From a virus, in IMG/VR virus record IMGVR_UViG_3300021197_001026, positions 1 to 64,000 of that record: 64,000 nucleotides of DNA, one strand, 5' to 3'. Shown here piece by piece: positions 29,796 through 37,265 of the stretch. The notes beneath the pieces were generated by a model. It did not search any database. It was not told the origin of the DNA and saw nothing but the letters and a program-made list of their open reading frames with translations. Every line of letters starts with the position of its first letter. Within the stretch, counting starts at the first letter, position 1. The position numbers were made by a program, and so were the translations under genes.

Positions 29796-30432
29796 GCAGT
29801 ATGTCGAAACCAAGATGGGTCTACGCTACCTATCATGGGCACACGGCTGGATGACACTGATGGAGCACTACCCCAGTGCCATTATGGACTTTCCAATAAA
29901 CGAGGTGCATGAAGACGGAAGCATTACCGTCCACTGCTCGATAGTGATTGGCAAACTGGCACGGCACATGTGGTTGCCGGTTATGAATAACAAGAACCAG
30001 GCCATCATACGGCCCAATGCAAGGGACATCAGTGACGCAAAGATGCGTTGTCTTGTGAAGTGCATGGCTTTGTTTGGGCTTGGGATGTACGTCTACGCTG
30101 GTGAGGATCTGCCTCAGAAAGAACAGCCCGTCGCAGAGGTTAAGCCAGAGCCTGCCGCAAAGAAACCTACACCTAAAAAGAAAGAGCCACCTTCTGATGA
30201 ACCAGTGGAGGATTATTCTAAAAAGGAATCTGCTGAGTTGTTCCGTGAACTGTGGACTGGATGGATCAAGGTTGAAGACACAGAAGCTTCCATGAAAAGC
30301 CTGTACCGATCCAATCAGGGCACCATTACAACAATTCAGAATCATCAACCTGAGATCTTTGAAGAGATCAAGAAGGCATTCAATGACCGTAAGCGAGAGA
30401 TCGCTAATCAAAACCAAGAAGGAGAAGGCTAA
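29722..30432 (+). CDS. Sak3/DUF1071-type single-strand annealing protein
   Basis: Residues about 10-135 of this 236-aa protein match the Sak3/DUF1071 group of Rad52-like annealing proteins. The blocks are GLRYLSWAHGWMTLMEHYP, LPVMNNKNQAI and ISDAKMRCLVKCMALFGLG, followed by YVYAGEDLP. A Lys/Pro-rich linker and charged C-terminal helix follow. These proteins anneal complementary strands coated by SSB. Gene order exonuclease, annealing protein, SSB is typical of phage recombination modules. Confidence 0.88.
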   Translation: MASTQNNSEPTFADIWETLSAVSVEQYVETKMGLRYLSWAHGWMTLMEHYPSAIMDFPINEVHEDGSITVHCSIVIGKLARHMWLPVMNNKNQAIIRPNARDISDAKMRCLVKCMALFGLGMYVYAGEDLPQKEQPVAEVKPEPAAKKPTPKKKEPPSDEPVEDYSKKESAELFRELWTGWIKVEDTEASMKSLYRSNQGTITTIQNHQPEIFEEIKKAFNDRKREIANQNQEGEG

Positions 30433-30764
30433 TGCCTGATTATTCACAAGCTGAGAAGTCCAAAGGGACACTGTATAACGAGGGCGAGAAGCGTAAGAGC
30501 GACAAGGCACCGCACTTCCGTGGCTTCCTAAAGGTCACACGCGAGCAGGCAAAGCAGATAGCTGCTCAGTTCAAGGCTGACGCCACCCGTTCTGAGTATG
30601 ACATTCGAGTCGCCTGTTGGAAGAACCAAGGTGACAATGGTGTTTACCTGTCTCTTGCGAGCGAGACTATGCCGCCTGATGGTGCCCCAGCAGCAGCGCC
30701 TCCACCGCCACAACCTAAGCCACAGGAAGGCTTTGATGATTTCGAGGACGATATACCTTTTTAG
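30432..30764 (+). CDS. Single-stranded DNA-binding protein-like
   Basis: This 110-aa protein has a compact basic/aromatic core (DKAPHFRGFLKVTREQA, VACWKNQGDNGVYLSLAS), a Pro/Ala-rich linker and the acidic tip EDDIPF. The tip is the hallmark of SSB proteins, used to recruit partner enzymes. It directly follows the annealing-protein gene, sharing one base (TAATG). It is shorter than bacterial SSB and lacks obvious OB-fold sequence similarity. Confidence 0.75.
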   Translation: MPDYSQAEKSKGTLYNEGEKRKSDKAPHFRGFLKVTREQAKQIAAQFKADATRSEYDIRVACWKNQGDNGVYLSLASETMPPDGAPAAAPPPPQPKPQEGFDDFEDDIPF

Positions 30765-30766
30765 GT

Positions 30767-30803
30767 AGGCCTCAGATCCACGCAGCTTTCGGAACTGAGG
30801 CCT
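30767..30803 (+). other. Hairpin after SSB-like gene
   Basis: AGGCCTCAG (30767-30775) pairs perfectly with CTGAGGCCT (30795-30803) across 19 nt and is followed by TTAAG. It begins 2 bp after the SSB-like stop. It could attenuate transcription, but the reading frame of the following helix-turn-helix gene is open through it, which suggests it may instead control that gene's translation. Confidence 0.5.
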
Positions 30804-30880
30804 TTAAGCTTCACCGTAATGACGCCCCAAGCACCAGTGTTGATGCTGCTAATGCTCTAGATACTACAAGGCTTGAGGAG

Positions 30881-31087
30881 TTGGTGTTCGACGTGATCGA
30901 AACATGTGGTTTGCGCGGAGCAATAAGTGATGATGTGCGAGCAGCCCTGCCTGGGTTGCCGTACTCATCTGTTACCGCTCGTTACAAGAGTCTTGCGGAG
31001 AAAGGGATGATTAAATACTCGGGTGACAAACGTCAGGGTCAAAGCGGAAGGGGGCAGAGAGTGATGATCGCTGCTAATCTAGCATGA
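30881..31087 (+). CDS. Winged-helix protein with unresolved N-terminus
   Basis: The 68 residues from TTG 30881 include LRGAISDDVRAALPGLPYSS, VTARYKSLAEKGMI and SGRGQRVMIAANLA, a winged-helix pattern found in small phage proteins. The frame is open upstream to 30740. The residues it encodes (LHRNDAPSTSVDAANALD) look like the usual N-terminus of this family, but there is no ATG, GTG or TTG there. The true start may be non-standard, or the 5' end may be changed. Confidence 0.6.
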   Translation: MVFDVIETCGLRGAISDDVRAALPGLPYSSVTARYKSLAEKGMIKYSGDKRQGQSGRGQRVMIAANLA

Positions 31088-31269
31088 AGGCGGTAGTTTT
31101 CATGGCCTTGTTGGCAGTGTCAGCATTCGCATATGCTCATGTACATCAATGGGTTCTTGTGGATTCTTTTGAGAATGAGCAAGGGATCAAGACATGCCAG
31201 TGGGTGTGTGATTACTCAGGGCAAAAGTACTTCATTGAGACAACCAACTGTTGGAATCCGAACGATTAA
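31084..31269 (+). CDS. Small secreted Cys-containing protein, 61 aa
   Basis: ATG overlaps the previous stop (ATGA). The N-terminus MKAVVFMALLAVSAFAYAH is a typical signal peptide, with cleavage likely near AYAH. The mature part of about 43 residues carries three Cys (TCQWVCDYSG, TNCW). It is probably periplasmic, possibly acting in superinfection exclusion or the envelope. The function is unknown. Confidence 0.7.
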   Translation: MKAVVFMALLAVSAFAYAHVHQWVLVDSFENEQGIKTCQWVCDYSGQKYFIETTNCWNPND

Positions 31270-31271
31270 GA

Positions 31272-31376
31272 ATGAAGATCAGCCGCGAAGAGATGAAGGT
31301 AGGCATACTGATTGGTGCAGGCATTGTGGTTGCCATCAATCTACTGTCCTTCCTACTCACTCTATTGATAGGTTGA
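31272..31376 (+). CDS. 34-aa single-pass membrane peptide
   Basis: ATG 31272 to TGA 31376 encodes MKISREEMKVGILIGAGIVV and a hydrophobic rest (NLLSFLLTLLIG). One transmembrane helix fills most of the chain. It is 2 bp after the secreted-protein gene, so the two may act together in the envelope. Confidence 0.6.
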   Translation: MKISREEMKVGILIGAGIVVAINLLSFLLTLLIG

Positions 31377-31460
31377 GTTTTTATGTATGGTGGTTTTAGG
31401 GCTAGGCGACAAACACACGCTTTCCTGCACGTTCCCCGTCCGTGTGCCCGAAGTACGGGG

Positions 31461-34400
31461 CTACTCTGCCCTACCTATGACCTCGTTATATCGTGCGTTG
31501 AATCTGTCGTAAGCCGCTTTCTTCTTGGCTTGAAGCTCTTCTTCCTGCTCCGCATACATCTTTGCAGATGCAGGGTTTTCTGCTGCTGTCGCTCTCAGTC
31601 TTCTTAACTGTTTGTTGATCAAACGTATTCTCTTGTCTGTCGATTTGATCAGAGCGGTCATCGATAACATTGGCCTGTTATCTTCTATGTACTTTCGACG
31701 TTTTGCCAGGTCATCCAAGACATCTATCTGATTGTCTATTTGCAGAACCTTGGTTCGTCTGTCATAGAAATCTGTTTGGCTAGTACGGTGATCTACTTCA
31801 CCAGCAATCCTTCTTAGGAACGGCACATCGTTAACTGATATGTCTTCATCGTTAGTAAGCTTGCGGAATGCCTCCACTGTTCTCAAGCCAGTGGCCCCAG
31901 CGCCACCTAGTGCGTAATTAAACAGGTGTTGAAGCTTGTCAGGTGAGAAATCTAGGGTTCCTGGCACTGATTCGTTTCCACCAGTAAGTCCATTCATAAT
32001 CTTGGCAGCAGCCTTAAATCCAGCGAATGTAGAATCTTTTGAAAGCTGACTGAGCGGTTGCTCTACGCCGTAAGGAACCTGCTCTGAATACACAGGAGCG
32101 CCAAAGAAGTTCTCGTTGGACAGTATCTCTAAGAATGGCTGACCGACAGTTGGTGATCCAGTCTTTGCCAGCATAGTCGTAAAGTCTTTAGATTCAGATA
32201 TACCAATAGGGTTGAACGATCCAAGCAACGCCTTAGTAACAAGTGTTGCGGCTTCTTCTGGTGACTTAGAACCAGACATCATCTCTTGAATGTTTGCACC
32301 CAGTACATGAAAGGCGTTATATCCGTAAGGCAACGGTATGGTGTGATAGTCCTTACCGTTATCCTTCATAATCACTATGTTTCTTTCTTTCACATAGTTG
32401 GGAATGTTTGCGTAGTAAGACTCACCATTGTCATCTTCATCGCTCATCTCTTCTGCAAGAGCGGCTAACAATGCGCCAGACCCCACCATACTAGCGACCA
32501 TGCCCTGCTTGATTCTTGATGAGTTTGGATCAAACACATTCAGCCCACGGGCGAAGTTCATCGTTCCCTGTACAGAAGCATTGAAGAACAGGTACAAGCT
32601 GTTCAGTAGCTGTCCTTGATCACCTGATCGATTGAAGTTTACCGTAAGGTTTTTAGCAAGCGTTGCAGCTTTTGCTATGGCCTCTTCTCTTGAGAAACCA
32701 TTCTCAATGAACTCATCTCTAGCTGCCTTGAACGAAGCAAATCGCACACCGTTTTCAACGGCTGCGTTAGTGTCTTCAACAAGGTCTCGAATGCTTTCGT
32801 ATCTGCTTCTGAAGTTACCTGAGAACGTGCCTTTTGCCATCTCAATCATGTTGTCGATGGTAGCTTTTTGCTCTTCAGGTGCTCTGCTGTGGAACCAATC
32901 TGCCTTTGCACCAGCCGTGATGTACTCATCGTAATCTTTACGCTGCTGATCTGTCTGCTTGTCGCTACCCCTGAAGCCTCGATAGAACGCTCTAATCGAT
33001 GGCATTGTGTCTTTGATTACTTTGCTGACGATACGGGTGTCCATAGCTTTACCATCAGCCATGCTCTGTTCGCCAATGATATTGTAGACCGCTGTCTGAA
33101 TATCTCGCGCAAAGTTGCCGACAACAAACTCAGGGTTCAATGATGTGTTAACAGTGGATAGGAATCTGTTGACGTTACCTAGAGCCTGTACAATCTTGCT
33201 GCTGTTAGACGCATCAAGGTTAAGCAAAGCCTTACGCAGGTTATCGTCTTTTATATCTATTGCTACCTGTTCGCCGTTTATCTTCACGCCAAACATCTCT
33301 CTAGGCAGCTTCATGCCTTCTTTTAGAATGACCTTTTTAACGTACAGCTTACGCTCTGATTCTGGTGTGCCAGGAGGAATCTTCTGCACTCTCTGTCCTG
33401 TTGGCAGATAGGTATACACAGACTCAAGCATGCGCTGATAGTTTGGATTGTCCTGATCGTACACTTCCCATGCAGCAGAGTTAGGGTTGTCTTTAGCTAG
33501 TCTGTAAAGACGCTCACCGAACTCCTTATTCTTTGCGGATCGAGCGATAGCTCGCTCCCTATCAGCAAGCACAGTCGCTAAAGGTGAATCAGCAGCCGTT
33601 GCCCTGCCCAAAGCTTTGCGAGCCTCTGCACCCTCGATGCTCATCTTTCCTGATGAGCCAGATGTTGGTGACAGAAACTGAGTTGAGAAATCATCCTCGA
33701 TCTCTTTGCCACGCAGAGGCACATAGTATTTGTAGAACCCGCTCAAAAGCTTTTGATCTTCTTTTGAGTACAGCCCACCTTCAGTGTTGGTGTCGATAGT
33801 GCCTTTGACTATGTTGTCTATACGTCCTGCAAGATTCTGTAACACCTTGGCACGTTGATTACCGCCAGACCATTCGCCTGTCTTGTCGTTCCACTTCAAG
33901 CCGTACTCATTCAGCATCCGATTAGCGACATACTCATTCGTCAGACGCACCTCTTGACCATCAACGACAATGCTTCCAGCACCACCATCAGGTATTGCAT
34001 CGTTTATCTGGGCAATACGTTTATTGCGCTCTAGTGCATGGCGTAATATCAAGAAGTCATCTAGCTCCTTGATCGCTTCACCTGTGGTTTTCTGAGTGTT
34101 GGCTGCTGCTATCTCATCAACAAGCGGCTGAACCTCATCTCTCTTGAATACCCTTCCTCGCTCACCGATCTTGCCTGCTATTGATTCTTCACCCATGTAG
34201 GCAGAATCAAGCGCAGCTATTGGTTCTTGGCCCAAAGCCTTTCTGGCCTTATTGATTGCAGCTTCTATCTTCTTCAGTCCGATAAACTTATCAGCAACAT
34301 TGAAGATGAATCTGTCGCCGCGAGTCATTACTGGTGTTTCAAAAGAACTGTACTCGTTGTCTGGAAGGCCTTGCTCTGCCCTACTGATAACAGGTGGCTT

Positions 34401-37265
34401 GATGTTCCCGTCGATATTTTCCTGAGTGATTGGGTCTTGATCAGCAGCCTTAGCTATGTTGGAAAGCGTTCTGTCAGCCTTGTTTACCTTGAAGTCAGCG
34501 TCTTGATCCGCTCGCTTGTCATTAAAGTCATCCCTTGACCCCTGATTATTCAACGCATCAGAGTCAGCAAACACAGTGTCAAACTGCTCATTGCCAGGAG
34601 GCGCATTTATTACTACCCCTTGGGATCTCAACTCATCTAGCGTCTGCTCTATTACTTCAACTTCACCATCACGATCAATCACCGTTGTAGCAGCAATCTC
34701 TCGAGATGCAGGTTGTTGCATAAGTCTCTGAGCAGCCGTCATCTTTGTGGTTGCTGGTGTCGTTACAGGTTGTGCCTCAACTACAGCAACAGGGTCACGC
34801 ACGGGTGATGGGTTTAGTACTCGACCACCACTATCGATGACAGACTGATCAATGAGTTCTTGCTTTAACTTCTGAAGCTTCTTTTCACTGAGAGGAGACT
34901 GATCTACCAACCCAGAGGCTTGCCGTATACGCTCTATACTTGCGTCATTGAAGTCTTGTACAGCTTGTTTGACTGAGCGGAACTGCTCACGGGTGAAGGG
35001 CTTGGGGGTAAAGAAGTTCTTTGGCAGCTTGGTTGGCTGATCAAATTTGGGCAGTGCGCGGATCTGAAAGTATAAAAGCTCACGCTCTGATTGCGTCATC
35101 TTGCCAAGGTCTCGCTTACCAACGAAAGCCTTTGCGATAGACTTAACTTCGTTTGAGTTGACCTTCGCATCTATGTTCTTGTTATCTAAAAGGTTTTGTA
35201 TTTCTTTAGCAGCTTTGCCACCTTCTAAATCGACTAGCCCTCTGGGCACAGGGCCAGTTCCAATAGCTTGATTTTGTCTGTTGGCAAAGTACCTAGCGTC
35301 ATCAAGGCTTTTGAATTTAACCTTGGCGTCAGGGCTGAACCCTTCCTTAATGCTTTGCGCTCGCTCTCTTTGATTCTGTGGGCGAAACGCACTTGTCACT
35401 CCGTCCGTTGATGTGACAACAGGCTCGCCCTTTTTGTTGCGGCCTACAGTGTAGCTCTCTGATTCTGTTCTAGCCTTTACTTGAATGCCGATCAGGTTAT
35501 CCATTTGCTCTGGCGTCAGGATTGATGCTGCTTCCTCAGAGGTAAACGTGTCAGTCTTTGGTAACCCATTGATGTCCCTGACATTGTTCAGCCTTACAGA
35601 GGCAGGCAGATCTGATTGATCTATTGTCGTTCGACCAGTGCGATTCAGTATCTGCTCGTATGTTGAGTCTTCTGGGAAACTAACAATGTTGCCTTCCGAG
35701 TCCTTAGCTACATAGGTGGTGCCAGCGGCCTCATTCAATGCCTTTGCAGAGAATGTGTTTGCTTCAGGTTGGATAATTCGGCTATGCAATGTTCTCAGCT
35801 TAGCAGCTTGATCCTTATCGTAGGACTGAGGTGCCATGTCCATCGCATCAGTAGCTTGATCTCTGATGTTTCTATCTATGATCTTGGTGTTTAGTCCATC
35901 AACAAGCGAAAGAGCGTCAGACCTTCTTACGGGTTTGCCGTAGTTCTTGTCAGAACCAGACTCAAACACCTGAAACAATTGAGCGCCTTCAGGGTTTGGC
36001 ACCTCACGCATCTCAAACTTTCCTGCCTTTGGAAAGTATGGCCCCATTACGTTAACAATCTGCTGTGTGTAACTGACATCGGGAGATCGAGGGTTATCTA
36101 CAGCAGAAGGATCTCGCTTCTCAGCCTCCTGCCTCCGTATCTCTACCTCTTCAATAGCAGCTAACCGCAGTCTTTCTTGCTCTAATGCAGCCAAGTCTTG
36201 CTCGTTCTGAGCCTCTAAAGCTAATTGCTCTACCGCTTGGTTAGCTCTAGCTAAAGCTTCTGCCTGAACACGTTCGTTCTCGGCAAGCTCCGCTTCAAAC
36301 TCGATACCGTCAGCAACCTCAACCCCTTGCTGCTGTTCATCTAATGCCTTCTGATTATTTACCGACTCGACTGATCTACGACCAGCAGCAGATGTCACCA
36401 CAAGATCAGCAAGCGCACCTACAGCGCCACCTACAGTCAGGTCATCTAGGAATGACTCACCGACTTGTAAGTTCTCGTTATAGAAGCCTTGTTCTATAAG
36501 ATCTTGCGCTATACCGACAGAAGTTTCTGTGATTGCTTCAACACTGCCTGTTCCAGCAGCACTCTTTAACTGATCGATGACCTTGCTTTTAACCTTATCA
36601 TCAGCAGCTTTTCTTATATTGCGAAACAAGCGCATTGGAGTTGCCAACTCAGCAAGACCAAGGGCCGCGCTAGACATTATCGCGGCATCTTCTGTAGCCT
36701 GGTCTACATTGATACCTGCATCCCTAGCTGCCTGTATACGTTGAGCTTGTTCACCCGTATTGAAACCTACACCAAGACCGGCGACACCACCGACTTCAAC
36801 GCCTTTGAGCGCCTTACCACCTGCACCTGCAACGCGAGCAAGAACACCTGGGGTCAAGAAGGTTGCAAGAGAGCCAAGACCTTCACCTACTTTAGTGGTG
36901 AACGCATCTTGATATTGCTCGTCTGGAGCTAGGAAGCTTTGATTGACGGCCTTGCGGCCTTCTCTGGCGAGTCGTACTAGCTCGTTCTCCTCACCTGTAT
37001 CGATGAGGTTTTCAAGGCCAAAGTAGTTTGTGGTTGCGTCAGCAAGCTCTGCAATACCTTCAGCAGATGATAAGAACCCAGAAGCAAATCCTCTGGGCAC
37101 AGCCTTAATAAACTCACCCGTTTGATCGAGGATTGAATCTTCTTCAGCTACGGGTGCTCCGTAGTATTCAGAAAATATATTATCAAGCTCGGCCTCTGTC
37201 GGAGGGGTTTCCCCCGTAAGGCTAAGCGTCCTACCTAAAGGGTCAGTGACCGTAAATGTTGGCAT
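31461..37265 (-). CDS. Giant internal virion/ejection protein with LPD38-like domain
   Basis: This 1934-aa protein has a short N-terminal element (MPTFTVTDPLGRTLSLTG) and an Ala/Gly-rich, membrane-active-looking stretch near residues 140-200. A charged helical region (about 300-370) and a long middle follow. The C-terminal part contains VRFASFKAARDEFIENGF, AKNLTVNFNRSGDQGQLLN and SLYLFFNASVQGTM, as in LPD38 polyvalent-protein domains. Such proteins are packaged and injected with DNA by podoviruses. It is the last gene of the leftward tail/ejection cluster. Confidence 0.8.
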   Translation of the reverse strand: MPTFTVTDPLGRTLSLTGETPPTEAELDNIFSEYYGAPVAEEDSILDQTGEFIKAVPRGFASGFLSSAEGIAELADATTNYFGLENLIDTGEENELVRLAREGRKAVNQSFLAPDEQYQDAFTTKVGEGLGSLATFLTPGVLARVAGAGGKALKGVEVGGVAGLGVGFNTGEQAQRIQAARDAGINVDQATEDAAIMSSAALGLAELATPMRLFRNIRKAADDKVKSKVIDQLKSAAGTGSVEAITETSVGIAQDLIEQGFYNENLQVGESFLDDLTVGGAVGALADLVVTSAAGRRSVESVNNQKALDEQQQGVEVADGIEFEAELAENERVQAEALARANQAVEQLALEAQNEQDLAALEQERLRLAAIEEVEIRRQEAEKRDPSAVDNPRSPDVSYTQQIVNVMGPYFPKAGKFEMREVPNPEGAQLFQVFESGSDKNYGKPVRRSDALSLVDGLNTKIIDRNIRDQATDAMDMAPQSYDKDQAAKLRTLHSRIIQPEANTFSAKALNEAAGTTYVAKDSEGNIVSFPEDSTYEQILNRTGRTTIDQSDLPASVRLNNVRDINGLPKTDTFTSEEAASILTPEQMDNLIGIQVKARTESESYTVGRNKKGEPVVTSTDGVTSAFRPQNQRERAQSIKEGFSPDAKVKFKSLDDARYFANRQNQAIGTGPVPRGLVDLEGGKAAKEIQNLLDNKNIDAKVNSNEVKSIAKAFVGKRDLGKMTQSERELLYFQIRALPKFDQPTKLPKNFFTPKPFTREQFRSVKQAVQDFNDASIERIRQASGLVDQSPLSEKKLQKLKQELIDQSVIDSGGRVLNPSPVRDPVAVVEAQPVTTPATTKMTAAQRLMQQPASREIAATTVIDRDGEVEVIEQTLDELRSQGVVINAPPGNEQFDTVFADSDALNNQGSRDDFNDKRADQDADFKVNKADRTLSNIAKAADQDPITQENIDGNIKPPVISRAEQGLPDNEYSSFETPVMTRGDRFIFNVADKFIGLKKIEAAINKARKALGQEPIAALDSAYMGEESIAGKIGERGRVFKRDEVQPLVDEIAAANTQKTTGEAIKELDDFLILRHALERNKRIAQINDAIPDGGAGSIVVDGQEVRLTNEYVANRMLNEYGLKWNDKTGEWSGGNQRAKVLQNLAGRIDNIVKGTIDTNTEGGLYSKEDQKLLSGFYKYYVPLRGKEIEDDFSTQFLSPTSGSSGKMSIEGAEARKALGRATAADSPLATVLADRERAIARSAKNKEFGERLYRLAKDNPNSAAWEVYDQDNPNYQRMLESVYTYLPTGQRVQKIPPGTPESERKLYVKKVILKEGMKLPREMFGVKINGEQVAIDIKDDNLRKALLNLDASNSSKIVQALGNVNRFLSTVNTSLNPEFVVGNFARDIQTAVYNIIGEQSMADGKAMDTRIVSKVIKDTMPSIRAFYRGFRGSDKQTDQQRKDYDEYITAGAKADWFHSRAPEEQKATIDNMIEMAKGTFSGNFRSRYESIRDLVEDTNAAVENGVRFASFKAARDEFIENGFSREEAIAKAATLAKNLTVNFNRSGDQGQLLNSLYLFFNASVQGTMNFARGLNVFDPNSSRIKQGMVASMVGSGALLAALAEEMSDEDDNGESYYANIPNYVKERNIVIMKDNGKDYHTIPLPYGYNAFHVLGANIQEMMSGSKSPEEAATLVTKALLGSFNPIGISESKDFTTMLAKTGSPTVGQPFLEILSNENFFGAPVYSEQVPYGVEQPLSQLSKDSTFAGFKAAAKIMNGLTGGNESVPGTLDFSPDKLQHLFNYALGGAGATGLRTVEAFRKLTNDEDISVNDVPFLRRIAGEVDHRTSQTDFYDRRTKVLQIDNQIDVLDDLAKRRKYIEDNRPMLSMTALIKSTDKRIRLINKQLRRLRATAAENPASAKMYAEQEEELQAKKKAAYDRFNARYNEVIGRAE

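Noticed and set aside
31434-31460. Hairpin CCCCGT/ACGGGG as a terminator between convergent operons
   Set aside because: The stem is only six bp with a long loop and no T-run on either strand.
31383-31607. Rightward 74-aa ORF at the convergent junction
   Set aside because: It overlaps the end of the giant ejection gene on the other strand, has no ribosome site and a Cys/Leu/Arg-rich composition typical of antisense frames.
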